This document shows positions 53,401 to 63,950 of a stretch of DNA of 64,000 nucleotides, piece after piece; position 1 is the stretch's first letter; each line of letters starts with the position of its first letter. The notes beneath the pieces were generated by a model that ran no database searches, was not told where the DNA came from, and saw nothing but the letters and a program-made list of their open reading frames with translations. The position numbers and the translations under genes were made by a program. The DNA is from Pseudoips prasinana (taxonomy: Eukaryota; Arthropoda; Insecta; Lepidoptera; Nolidae). The stretch lies in NCBI GenBank assembly GCA_951640165.1, contig OX621246.1, forward strand, positions 5,853,001 to 5,917,000, read 5' to 3'.

Positions 53401-53799
53401 ATTTATTCATTGAGTGTATGTTTTTATGAGAGTATGTTATACCTATATCCCTGCTTTAGTATTGACAATAGTCGTTAAGCTATGGAAGAGGCATATTGCG
53501 CAGTTTGCTAGGCTGGACTCAAGGGTCAGCACGCAGTCACACTGTTAATAGTATAGGTATTAACTACACCCCGGAACAGTTCGCTTGTCTTACTTCTGAG
53601 CGAATCACAGTGGAGGCTAGCCAACTACAATAGGTGCAATCTTTATTCCTCATTCTTAATCCAGAAGGATTGCTATTTGACAAGATGGAATGGATTAGAC
53701 TCATAATTGAAAGCTTTACGTGCTGCCCGAGGCATGGACATGTAACACTGCCAACTTCCAGATATTGTGCTTCTAATGGGTGTTTTGCTAGTCAGATAG
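53401..53799. other. No gene; weak 5S-SINE-tail words
   Basis: gacaatagtcgttaagctatg near 53464 resembles the tail of the 5S-like SINEs. The rest is unassigned. Confidence 0.35.
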
Positions 53800-56465
53800 T
53801 TCTAAAATAAAAAAATAAAAAAGGTTTTTATTCACGTAGACTTCAAAAAAGCGCTTGTAAATAGTCAGAACATGTTTGTAGTATTATAGTTGTATACATT
53901 ATTATTTCTAGTAACATAGATATTAGGTACACATGTATTGATAGTATTAAAACATTAATAAAATTTATTTTATAACAGCAATGATATTTAGCTAGCTCGA
54001 ATCAAGTTATTGTCAAGAGATTATGTTTAAGTTTAATTATCTAGTTTAAGTCTAATTATCTAGTTTAAGTCTAATATTTGTGATACATATTGGCAATGGT
54101 TCTGTCTATATTAAGGTGATATTATTATGACGGACCTTGTGTTAATAACGACGGTCGCGCTTTAATGCTACCACCGGATCCAATGCGCCCCAACTGAGAA
54201 GACCCAGCGAAACAAACTCAGCGGGTGTCTCTACTACCGGTTTCAACACGGCCCAGTTGAGACGCTCCGGCGAAACATACTCAATGGGGCATATACATGA
54301 GATTTGGTCCACTTACTGTAATTATTTAGCAGGCAAACACAATATATGCTCGATCGGTTGTCTGTTTATTTATTTATTTTAGGTTTAATTTATTAGAAAG
54401 AGAAAATAAAAACGTCAAAATAAAAGTAACATTAATCATTTTGAGACACAACCAACAGTTCTGAAATTCGTAGAATATTTAAATAATAGATAGTTTTATT
54501 ACAGATAGTTCATGTAACATAAAAGATTACTCATGTCTATATGGCTATAAGATCTCCAGCGGACTATGTGCATGTAGATGCCGACCGCCAAATGTCTTTA
54601 TCGTCAATGTAATCCTTAGTAGTGTAGTAACCCTTAGCCATAAGTTCATGTTTAATGTGTGACTTAAACTTATTATCAGGTAGTTTAGTTATATGAATAG
54701 GGAGCTTGTTATAAAACCTAGTACAATTTCCCATGAATGACTTTTTTGTTTTGCTAACTCTAAAGGCTGGTATAGCTAGTTTGTCCTTATTTCTTGTATT
54801 GACATTGTGCAAGTCACTCCGTTTTTTATATTTATCTAAATTTTTCCGCACAAACATTATATTCTGATATATGTATTCAGATGGAACAGTAAGTATATTT
54901 ACCTCTTTAAAAACGCTTCGTAGAGACTCGCGACTGCCTAGATTATAAATAGCTCGGACTGCTCTTTTTTGTAATACGAAAATAGCACTTATGTCAGCTG
55001 CTGAGCCCCACAGCAGAATACCATAGGACATAATGCTATGGAAATAAGCAAAATATACTAGTCTAGCAGTTGGTTCGTCTGACAATTGTCTGATTTTCCA
55101 AACTGCATATGAAGCTGAACTTAATTTGGCAGATAATTTTTCAATATGAGGACCCCATTGTAATTTTGAGTCCAGTGTTATTCCCAAAAATACGGTCGAA
55201 GGAACTAAATCTAAAACTTCCTCGTTAAGTGCAACCGTTGGTTTAATATGAGTCACATTCGGCAATGAGAATTTGATGCATTTGGTCTTTCCTGCATTCA
55301 AAAGAAGATTATTTGCCGAAAACCAATTTGATATGAGGCTGAGAGTTTTATTAGGTTCTATAAGATCCTTATCTTTCCTACTCACTTTAAATATGAGTGA
55401 CGTATCATCAGCAAATAGAATGATGTCTGATACTTTCTCTACTAGATATGGGAGATCATTTATATAAACTAGAAATAAAAATGGACCCAAAATCGATCCT
55501 TGGGGCACCCCCATTTTGACAGAATGTCGTGTTGAATTTACCCCGTCTATTGAAACCAGTTGTTCTCGACCTGATAAATAGGACATTACAAGATCAAGAG
55601 ATGTGCCAGAAATTCCATAGTATTTTAGTTTCACAATGAGCGTATGGTGGTCTACGCAATCGAAAGCCTTAGAGAGATCGCAGAAAACTCCCAGCGCATC
55701 CTGCGACCCCTCCCAAGCCTCCAATATAGACTTCATTAGTGTACACCCCGCATCCTGAGTAGAACGGCCCTTTGTAAACCCAAACTGCTTGTCATGCAAT
55801 ATCCCATTCATGTTAAAGTGCGACAACATCTGGCTGAGCATGAGCTTTTCAAATATTTTACTTAACGCTGGCAGTATAGAGATGGGTCGATAATTTGTGG
55901 CATTATTTGCACAACCTGATTTGAAAACAGGTACTACCTTACTGATTTTCATAAGGTCTGGAAAGACGCCATCACTTACACAGCTATTGAAGATGTTTGC
56001 AAGGATGGAAGCAATGTTTTGTATAACTGATTCAATTGCCATTACAGACAGTCCCCATAAATCCTCTGTGCCCTTTTTTTTAATGCTCTTAAAAGCTTTT
56101 AGAATATCAGCATTTGTAACAAATCGAAAACTGAATTTGGGCACAATTGGTTTAATAGATTGTTTTAAAAAGATTTCTGCCACATCCGGTGACGACGGGA
56201 GGCACTTAGTAGTAACTAGAGGCATATTTGTAAAAAACTCGGCAAAAATGTTGGCAACGGTAAGTTTGTCTGAAACAAGTTCGTCATTAATATTTAGTTC
56301 CACTGTTTGGTCTCTCAATCTTCTTTTACCCGTTTCAGTATTTATTATTTGCCAAGCTGATTTTATCTTATTATCGGAGTTTTTTATTTTTCCGCTTATA
56401 TACAAACATTTAGCTTGGATGCAAACTTTTTTGAAAATTTTTCAGTTCCATGAAGACTTCTTAAT
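53800..56465 (-). mobile_element. LINE, CR1/L2-like, 5' truncated
   Basis: The minus strand runs from about 56465 (upstream frame remnant) through the reverse transcriptase frame to a 3' UTR of about 760 bp that ends near 53800 in aagtctacgtgaataaaaac and an A/T-rich tail. The UTR contains two tandem related blocks (gagtatgtttcgccggagcg and gagtttgtttcgctgggtct). A second copy of the UTR is at 63085-63560. The endonuclease part is missing. Confidence 0.85.
54564..56405 (-). CDS. LINE reverse transcriptase (CR1/L2-like), N-terminally truncated
   Basis: 613 codons without a stop. Codon 1 in the stated span is TTG (not ATG), and the frame extends a further 15 or so codons upstream before a stop, so the true N-terminus is lost and this is the pre-RT, RT and C-terminal part of ORF2. 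Motifs: NYRPISILPALSKIFEKL (171-188), FGFTKGRSTQDA (208-219), FCDLSKAFDCVDHHTL (241-256) with the first catalytic Asp, GVPQGSILGP (299-308), FADD (331-334) with the catalytic pair, then FLGITLDSKLQWGPHI and the YGILLWGS thumb motif. The C-terminus has the VNTRNKDKLAIP and FYNKLPIHI words usual for this group. There is no apurinic endonuclease and no RNase H. The enzyme would copy its RNA at a nicked target. Without endonuclease or start this copy is probably not autonomous, though the RT frame is undamaged, implying a young insertion. CR1/L2 superclade (Daphne-like) is my best guess; Jockey is the alternative. Confidence 0.9.
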   Translation of the reverse strand: MYISGKIKNSDNKIKSAWQIINTETGKRRLRDQTVELNINDELVSDKLTVANIFAEFFTNMPLVTTKCLPSSPDVAEIFLKQSIKPIVPKFSFRFVTNADILKAFKSIKKKGTEDLWGLSVMAIESVIQNIASILANIFNSCVSDGVFPDLMKISKVVPVFKSGCANNATNYRPISILPALSKIFEKLMLSQMLSHFNMNGILHDKQFGFTKGRSTQDAGCTLMKSILEAWEGSQDALGVFCDLSKAFDCVDHHTLIVKLKYYGISGTSLDLVMSYLSGREQLVSIDGVNSTRHSVKMGVPQGSILGPFLFLVYINDLPYLVEKVSDIILFADDTSLIFKVSRKDKDLIEPNKTLSLISNWFSANNLLLNAGKTKCIKFSLPNVTHIKPTVALNEEVLDLVPSTVFLGITLDSKLQWGPHIEKLSAKLSSASYAVWKIRQLSDEPTARLVYFAYFHSIMSYGILLWGSAADISAIFVLQKRAVRAIYNLGSRESLRSVFKEVNILTVPSEYIYQNIMFVRKNLDKYKKRSDLHNVNTRNKDKLAIPAFRVSKTKKSFMGNCTRFYNKLPIHITKLPDNKFKSHIKHELMAKGYYTTKDYIDDKDIWRSASTCT

Positions 56466-56469
56466 ATAA

Positions 56470-57444
56470 GCTAATATGTATATAGCCCAACATGAGTACT
56501 AAGGAGAATAATTGTATTCAAAGCTCACCCACTGCCATCACATTTTTTATTAAAGTAGGTACACCAAAAAGCGAAACCTACCATTAATCCAATACCGTTT
56601 TTCGGCTCATTCGCTTCTTGCTTCGCTTCGCAAGCGGCACATTCCCTCGCCAGGAATCCGCATATTACAGATCCAACTGAATACAAAATAGGGGTGGCGG
56701 CGCCCTCTGAATTTCAATCGTATTCCGCGTTTGACGTTTCTATATCAATGTTTTGCCGCGTTTTTATTGTCGTAACAGGTGGCTGGGGTGGATTTAGGAA
56801 GGCATCTTTTATTTTTGTAGCGAAGGAGAAAGTGACAGGAAAGTCTAGTTTTATTTTTAGCTGGTTTTATCGAGTTTTGTTGGTGAAAAATAAATAAAAG
56901 TTTGCGGTATACAATTTATTTTGCTGTTTGAATGTGTCTCCGTACCTTTCTGGGATTATTTATTATGCGCTCAAAACACATGTCTAGTGAGGTGGAGAAG
57001 AATACTGACAAATGTGCTGGTTGCTGGTGTCGAAAGTCAAGATCCTCTCCTTCCGGTTAATGACGTAGAGGTCCATCAGACGGTCGGGAAGTAAAATTAT
57101 TTCGTTTATTTTTACGTTGTTTAGGTTAACAGACCAATTAGGCTCCTCATACCTTGTATAAATTAATTAGCTACCTCTAACAAGTAGTTGAATACCTAGA
57201 GATAATTAAAATAATCCAGTAATGTTTCCAGTGAAAAGTTAGTGTACAACTACCAAAGGTCAAAACTCCAGACGTCTGCGAATGAAACAATAAGAGTTTT
57301 AGGTATTCCCAGAGAATTAAGTAAATTCTAAATTGAAAGCAGATTTACAGACAATAGTTGTTTTCATCAAGTGTTTGTTCAATGAGCCGAGGGTCAAATT
57401 TAGGTAAAACACCATAGAAAATTATTAATTTATTATATTCTGGA
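56470..57444. other. No recognised gene; a CG-richer patch at 56600-56720
   Basis: Contains ttcttgcttcgcttcgcaag and gggtggcggcgccctctga. A 67-codon frame (56694-56897) is not recognisable. Nothing matched to repeats. Confidence 0.4.
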
Positions 57445-57590
57445 CTAGCTGTGCCCGGCGGTTATACCCGCTTTAAAATTTATAAATAGCCTATGCGTTA
57501 TTCGGACATATAAGCTATATTATTACAAAGTTTCATCAAAATCCGTTTCGTAGTTTTTGCGTGAAAGAGTAACAAATATCATACAATAAA
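57445..57590 (-). mobile_element. Helitron, short type, 5' truncated
   Basis: CTAG and a 3' hairpin (agcgggtataaccgccgg) on the minus strand, then caaaatccgtttcgtagttt. The TC terminus is lost. Confidence 0.6.
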
Positions 57591-57601
57591 ACATCATGAA
57601 A

Positions 57602-57700
57602 GTCACCGTAGCCTGGTTGGTCGTGGTCCTGCCTACGAAGCTGGTGGTCCTGGGTCAGTCAGTCCAACGGTCTAACCACTAGGCTATTTCGTACTCTATT
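57602..57700 (+). repeat. S1 SINE head fused to a tRNA-like fragment
   Basis: caccgtagcctggttggtcg, tgcctacgaagctggtggtc up to cctgggt, where the B box should begin. It switches to cagtccaacggtctaaccac, a minus-strand A-box-like head of another tRNA-derived element. Confidence 0.6.
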
Positions 57701-57714
57701 AGACATTAACATCA

Positions 57715-57965
57715 CACATCATCACCCTGATTTCGTCCACTGCTGGACATAGGCCTCCCCTAAAGGTTTCTATAACGTTGCCATTTAGAGGGGTTTGCCA
57801 GTCTCCGCGTTTGCCATGCGAGTTGGCGAACGCAGTTATGTGGTCGCTAGTACACAGGTGGCGCTGCTGTATCCCTTTGTCGCCTTTTACGATCCCCACG
57901 GGATGGTATGGCGTGGCCCTGATATTCTTTTGAGGCCGGAAACCATACGGCCTATTAGATATTTC
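57715..57965 (+). repeat. R3-related repeat, second subfamily
   Basis: gatttcgtccactgctggac, ataggcctcccctaaagg, gttggcgaacgcagttatg, cgatccccacgggatggta, gaggccggaaaccatacgg. Confidence 0.6.
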
Positions 57966-58140
57966 ATGTATCATGTTGCAAATACCCTTGAACTTTTATT
58001 TAATTATTCCATAGGAAAAAGGACATCTTGAATGATATACAACAAAAATTTACATATAAATTATACCCATTTGGCTGTATAAATAAATACACAAATAAAT
58101 ACATAGATAAATTTAAATATTCATACAAACATATTTAAAA

Positions 58141-58860
58141 ATGATGGAAATGGTGAATATAGTCACCTATCATAATTGCTTGACAAGATTGCTTAGCCTA
58201 CATACATATAACTTGTATAGATATATACCCAGTCAAATACATGGTTAGATATAAGTGAATGTAGAAAAATATACATATTAAAGTGCGCATATGGAAATGA
58301 TGATACCAGCAAAATGGTCACCTATCATAATTATCCCGAAAAGATCGCTTAACCTATATTTATACAATAATAAATACATAGATCATTATCAATGTTTGAA
58401 CAAATATATAAAAAATTAAATATATGTCAATTCTAAAGTGTGAACATAAAAATGATGGTACCAGCAAAATAGTCACCTATCATAATTAGCCCGACGAGAT
58501 TGCTTTACCTACATTTATACAATAATGAAACCACCGATAATTATAAATGATTTTACAAACAAATATATAGGTCCATATGTCCATATATATGTAAATTTAT
58601 ATGAGTAGATGCACTGCCAACTACCACTTTGCCCTGCATTGCTTTGGTTCATCGAACGGTTGTCTGAAAGAGATTTCTATTTAAGCGATAAGACCGCCGT
58701 TTGTACCTCATAATATAAGCTAACTTATGTTTCACTGTATGTTTCGATTGTGTGCAATAAAGTGTTATCTATCTATCTATCATACTAAAGTGTGAACATG
58801 GAAATGATGGTACCAGCAAAATAGTCACCTATCATAATTGACCCGTCATGATTGCTTAAC
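58141..58860. repeat. Tandem array, ~155-bp unit, with an inserted LINE tail
   Basis: Unit starts atgatggtaccagcaaaata, gtcacctatcataatt at 58141, 58297, 58452 and 58804. The first two steps are 156 and 155 bp; the last is 352 bp because a foreign segment lies at about 58616-58783. Confidence 0.85.
58616..58783 (+). repeat. LINE 3' UTR inserted in the array
   Basis: gattgct-type words, then gcgataagaccgccgtttgt, gtatgtttcgattgtgtgca, ataaagtgttatctatctat. The tail is a TATC repeat, the usual way lepidopteran LINEs of this kind end. Confidence 0.6.
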
Positions 58861-59785
58861 CTCGATCGTTTAGAAACGTTTAAGAGCATCATCCACACGT
58901 TAGACCCTAATATTAATGATGATGAACGTAATTACTCCAACAAATTGCTACAAAAAAATAATATTTCTATCTGTGCGTGCTATCTAAGTCGGTGCGATCA
59001 ACCCGAACTCACGATTGGCGGTGAATTACTTCTAATTGCGTCGGAAGAGTCGTGCGTGCGATTATCCTGGACTTTTTTGGTCATCTCCTTTACGGCGGTT
59101 AAGGTGTGATTTTAACACGCAATTGTAATTAACATATTTTAATGTGTTGGGAGTGTGAATTTGGTTTGATGATTGCTACAATTGTTTTAATAATGGTTTT
59201 AGGCGGAGAATTATGCAGAAAGGATATTACCTTTTTTATTGAGTGCTGTGAAGTGGGTGGGTTGTCCCTTTACTTTGAGTGTACGGTAATTTTTAACCGA
59301 TTTCAAAAAGGGCATCAATTTAGATTTTGACTTGTTACGCGTATTCTGTGTCGTTTCTGAACAGCTTTTCATAATTTTGTTGCCATTTATGGTGCCATGT
59401 AAAATTTGTTGTATGAAAAGTAAATTAATTCGGTTGCATGGTTTTCGAAACAGTAATATATATATATATTATTTGGTGGGTTTCGAATGCATATAGACAA
59501 ATAGTTTTGTATCTAAAGGGTACCATCATAGTCCTTTAATACTGAGCGTCCGCTGTCCGTACATCCGTTTGCCCGTTTGTCAGCGGGCTCTATATCGTTA
59601 AACGTAAGGTTGACATTTTAGTTAGAATTTTCACAGTGTGTTTATATCTGCGCTTTAAAAACAAATAATAAAATGCAGAATTTAAGACGACCGAATCGTG
59701 ATTTTATTGATGTTTTTTGCTTAACAGTCTTGTACGATGGTACACGTACAGAACCCTTGATGTCTGCCTTGTAGTTGGCCGTTTT
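58861..59785. other. No recognised gene
   Basis: An 85-codon frame (58852-59109) begins inside the tandem array and has no recognisable domain. A weak R5-like patch (gcgtccgctgtccgtacatc) lies near 59548. Confidence 0.4.
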
Positions 59786-60065
59786 CAGGGTTCCGTACCC
59801 AAAGGGTCAAACGGGACCCTATTACTAAGACTTCGCTGTCTGTCTGTCTGTCCGTGTCACCAGGCTGTATCTCATGAACCGTGATAGTTAGACAGTTGAA
59901 ATTGTTAATAATTGTTGCCGCTATAACAGCATACTTAAAAAACAAAATAAAATAAATATTTAATGGGGCTCCCATACAACCAACGTGATTCTTTTTGCTC
60001 GTTTTTATAGATAATTGTACGGAACCCTTCGTGCACGAATCCAACTTGCACTTGGCCAGTTTTTT
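59786..60065 (+). repeat. Interspersed repeat R5
   Basis: agggttccgtacccaaaggg, tcaaacgggaccctattact, cttcgctgtctgtctgtctg, atctcatgaaccgtgatagt, ttcgtgcacgaatccaactt, ending in a T run. Good copy. Confidence 0.65.
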
Positions 60066-61546
60066 TTTTATTAAAACGTAACAATTATTAAGTAACCACA
60101 CGCTGTGGGACTACGCTGGGTTCACGCTGCGAACATGTTTGGTCTAAGGCGGTAAAATAGCGGCTTCATAGATTTTATGTTTTGTATGGCAGTAGAGAAC
60201 ATTTATGTATGGAAGTATGAACATACATTTTCTCTCTAATTGATTGCTATATATTTCTATTTTTATGTTCTTAATAAAAATTTCTAGAAACATGTTAATT
60301 GCAACCCTGTTAATAGTTTTCCGGTAGACGAGTCTTATAATTTATTCTATGAGTCGTTTTGAATTAGATTAAAATAAATAATTATGTCACGAATTTATTA
60401 TTAACTAATTCCATTAATCTATCGATTATTAAGTTGAAGTTAGGTTGACAAAAGGAATACCACTAATTTATCGGTTTACTCGATATTAATTATACGGAAA
60501 ATTTTATAATATATTACGTAAATTCTGTGCCTTAGAGTACGTTAAGCCATGTGTTTTATACGAGGACTATTCGTCTTATGACGTTACCTAAGTAACTTAG
60601 GATTCGATTAGAGCTATTATAGAGAAAGACTATTGACTTCATAATCCATTGTATAGTCCAGAGAATAGTTTCTATTGACTCTCCTATCTTAAGAAACGTG
60701 TGAAAATTTTATATGGAGATATTTTCGATCAGGTATGAGATGGCAATTTTCAAGAATTTCCATTCCTAAAGGTCGGCAGCGTATTTGCAGCCCTACTGGT
60801 GTTGCAAGTGTCCATGGGTAGCGGTGATAGCCGACCATCACCGCTTGCTAGTTTGCCTTCCTATTCTCTACAAAAGACAGATAATCTCAGCAGGTGTGTA
60901 AATACAGCCATAATCTCTATTTCATCACTCTTATAATCCAAAAAAAAATGTAAATAGATAGGGCTGGAGAGAGATCCAGCACATGATTGTCATTTTTCGG
61001 GGTTTTAAGCCGACAATATTTTAACTCTGGGCTAGTACCTATTTAGTAAATTTAAGTTAACGCTAGTTAACCTACGAGGCAATACAAATGTAAAAAACAT
61101 AGATAATACTTTAAACCTATGACGGCAATATTGTATACTCCGTTTCTATCTCTCAAGCAGCAACATCAAAATTGTTCCTGAACATTACAAAAGCCAACAT
61201 ACCCAAAACAAGGAATTAGAAAACCAAACAACAACACCAAGATAAGCACGTGGGTCATTGAGTCACCCCCGTGCTGCTGACACGCTGATTTCAAAACAAC
61301 CGGTATAATATCGAGATGTTATGCAAACAAAACACTACGGAACCCAAATAGGATTCCCCACAAAAGCAATACTATTACCATAACGCGTGCTGACTACACG
61401 GGGAACTGAAATGAAAAGTTGTTTTCAGACATCACGTTTGGCACATTTAATTTTAGGTATTTTTAGCCGAAGCCGGTTTGACGACCGACTGAGCAAATAT
61501 GAAGGACTTACTAGTTTTATAACGTGGTTTTGACTATTCTGCGAGA
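60066..61546. other. Mostly unassigned; R2 scrap at 60785-60850
   Basis: tggtgttgcaagtgtccatg and ggtagcggtgatagccgacc near 60795 resemble R2. Otherwise AT-rich without recognisable features. Confidence 0.4.
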
Positions 61547-62085
61547 TGGGCCGGTTGGTATGGTAGATAGGTAGGTTGAACGGACCCAGGACGGTTTGTG
61601 TGCATGACCATGTCTGCTTGTCCTGAGTTTGGGTGTAATCTATACATATAATAAGATTGTAGGAAAGTCAAAACTGTACATTGATTTTTTTTAAAAAAGG
61701 ATCCTTAGCATGATCTACAAACGATGTCGAAGCCAAAAATATAGTTTTTAGAATTCTTGTCTGTTTGTCTGTATGTATGTCCGGGCTAAACTCAAAAAGT
61801 ACTGCATGGATTTACTTCAAATTTTTCATAAATATTAATAAGAGGGTCAACATATAGGCTACGTATTATCACGCTATGACTTACGGGGAGGATCTGTGAT
61901 AATTTATAAAGTTTAACGGGGGTAAAACCGCGGGGTAGGTACAGCTATTTATCTATATAAGTATGTATTTACAAAAGAAAAGTAATATGTGTAGTATAAC
62001 AGTAATCTGATTGCTTGAACTATGAAGTTCAAGCTCTGCTTAGTTTGAGATCAGATGGCCTTGTGTGAATAATGTACCAGGATAT
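61547..62085 (+). repeat. S2 SINE split by a Helitron
   Basis: Left: tgggccggttggtatggtag, tgtgtgcatgaccatgtctg, gtcctgagtttgggtgtaa. Right from 61948: tttatctatataagtatg, acaaaagaaaagtaat, caagctctgcttagtttg. Confidence 0.8.
61639..61947 (+). mobile_element. Helitron, long type, in an S2 SINE
   Basis: TCTATACATATAATAAGATT start after A. The end hairpin is partly mutated (aacgggggtaaaaccgcgg, then ggtaggtacagcta instead of ggcacagctag). The host SINE continues immediately, with no target duplication, as expected for Helitrons. Confidence 0.8.
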
Positions 62086-62264
62086 TCTATTCTTGGAATG
62101 AAAAGTTGCGTATTCGTTGCCTGAGGTTATTTCCGGACTAAATTTTCTCCCAATCCACAAAGGACGTGATTTGGTTACAAATATGTAAGTTTCGAAGTTC
62201 AAAAATTCAGACTAGGTACTTGGGACTCCATGGAGCTTATCCCAGTATATTGCTGTTTTAGTCA

Positions 62265-62345
62265 GGCTGTTGTGTTTGGAAGGTCGCTAGTTCAACTCCT
62301 GCTCCGATAAAGACGAATATTTGTGGCTCCGAGTGTGCATAATCA
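62265..62345 (+). repeat. tRNA-like SINE head
   Basis: gtcgctagttcaactcct (B-box-like) and gacgaatatttgtggctcc. Confidence 0.4.
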
Positions 62346-62774
62346 GTTACCGATTCGACTCGTTAGTTTCATGTTAAGTTTAATAAGAAAAAGATACTAG
62401 GTGATTTTCAACATCTTAATGTAAGCTTATATATTCCTCCATTCCTCTTACCAAGACACCAAGAGGAATTTAAAATGAAGAGTTAAGAAGTATCTAAACA
62501 TAAGTTTAAAGTACATTTGACATGCCCTTCTCGCTTATTAATATTTACATAATTAAGAATATGATGGTCTTAAAATAAGTTAAATAGGTATAATGGCCGT
62601 AAATATGGCCTTCCTTACGTTTAGGAGAAATAAGGTTTAGCGATTATTTACTATGCGGAAATAGAATAAGGCTCATTTGTGTTAGTGATAAAACCTCATT
62701 ACATAAGCTAGTTAGAATAATTAATACGTTCTGTAATACTTTAATAATGAAATAAAGTTAAAACCTTCGTAAAT
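62346..62774. other. No recognised feature
   Basis: AT-rich, nothing matched. Confidence 0.4.
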
Positions 62775-62885
62775 CAAATCCGGTGAGAACATCCCCGCTA
62801 CGGAATGATCGGCCAGGTTAAGTACTTAGGCGCGCGGTTGTTTATAGTCGGGTGACCACCACTGTGGTTTAATTTTAAGCTTTTT
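62775..62885 (+). repeat. 5S-rRNA-like SINE, partial
   Basis: gaatgatcggccaggttaag, tacttaggcgcgcggttg, tatagtcgggtgaccacc. The tail is missing. Confidence 0.6.
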
Positions 62886-62887
62886 TA

Positions 62888-63030
62888 AAGCTTTGCAGCC
62901 GGGTTGGCGATCGCACTATAACTACAATATATACACAGAGACACGCTGCTGCTCGTTCCCTGGTACATATTCGGCACGGTACGTGATGAGGTGGTCATAT
63001 TGGCTGCTGTCGCCACGAAGCAGTATTTTT
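62888..63030 (+). repeat. R3 repeat, middle part
   Basis: gccgggttggcgatcgcact, gctgctgctcgttccctggt, cacggtacgtgatgaggtgg. Confidence 0.5.
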
Positions 63031-63084
63031 TAATTTTATCATCGTTAAATTGAATGTCATGTAGGAAGTTAACAAAATAAATCT

Positions 63085-63560
63085 CGTATCTCGCCCCATT
63101 GAGTATGTTTCGCCGGAGCGTCTCAACTGGGCCGTGTTCAAACCGGTAGTAAACACCCGCTGAGTTTGTTTCGCTGGGTCTTCTCAGTTGGGGCGCATTG
63201 GATCCGGTGGTAGCATTAAAGTGCGACCGTCGTTATTAACACAAGGTCCGCCATAATAATAACATTTAATTCGTACCTTAATATAGACACAACCATTCGA
63301 CAATATGTAGTAAAAATTTAAAATTTTGATTATTAAACCTACACATGATCCTTGACAATAACTTAATTTAAGTTAGTTAATATATCGTTACTGTTATAAA
63401 ATAAATCTTATTGTAAATTATTTCCTACAATCCGTGTACCTAAATATCTATATGTACCTAGAAATAATTATAAATTAATTAGATATTACTACGAATATGT
63501 TCTGACTATTTACAAGCGTTTTTTTTAAGTCTACGTGAATCAAAAACCTGTTTTATTTAT
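63085..63560 (+). repeat. LINE 3' UTR, second copy
   Basis: Same order as the 53800-54300 UTR, opposite orientation: cattgagtatgtttcgccgg, gagtttgtttcgctgggtct, gcgcattggatccggtggta, cgaccgtcgttattaacaca, gttataaaataaatcttatt, tttaagtctacgtgaatcaa. Diverged at many positions, so older or a separate insertion. Confidence 0.78.
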
Positions 63561-63727
63561 TTATTTTTATTAAAGCAGCTTAGTTACATGTTTTTTTATA
63601 ATATCTGTGCTAACACAGACCGCTCGGAGGGACTAATTCAATTTTTTTTGTTATTTTTAATTTTGCATTTAAGTCTGTTTATGTACTGCATTGTTAGCAG
63701 TCAAGTACAAGTGTATGTTAATACCCA

Positions 63728-63950
63728 AGTGCTTTCACGCCGGAGGTCGTGGCTTCGATTCCCACCCGGCACAAATATTTGTGTGCATGAACATGTCTGC
63801 TTGTCCTGAGTCTGGGTGTAAATTATCTATTTAGGTATGTATTTACAGAAGAAAAATAGTGTACGTAATATATCGGTTATCTGGTTTCCATAGTACAAGC
63901 TCTGCTGGGATCAGATGACCGTGTGTGAATAATGTCCCAGGACATTATTT
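63728..63950 (+). repeat. S2 SINE, head truncated
   Basis: tgctttcacgccggaggtcg, tggcttcgattcccacc (B box), tgtgtgcatgaacatgtctg, tatctggtttccatagtac, gtcccaggacattatttc end. Confidence 0.82.

Noticed and set aside
55897..56469. 190-codon plus frame as a gene
   Set aside because: Antisense shadow of the LINE reverse transcriptase frame.
59721..60101. 126-codon minus frame as a gene
   Set aside because: It is the antisense of an R5 repeat copy.
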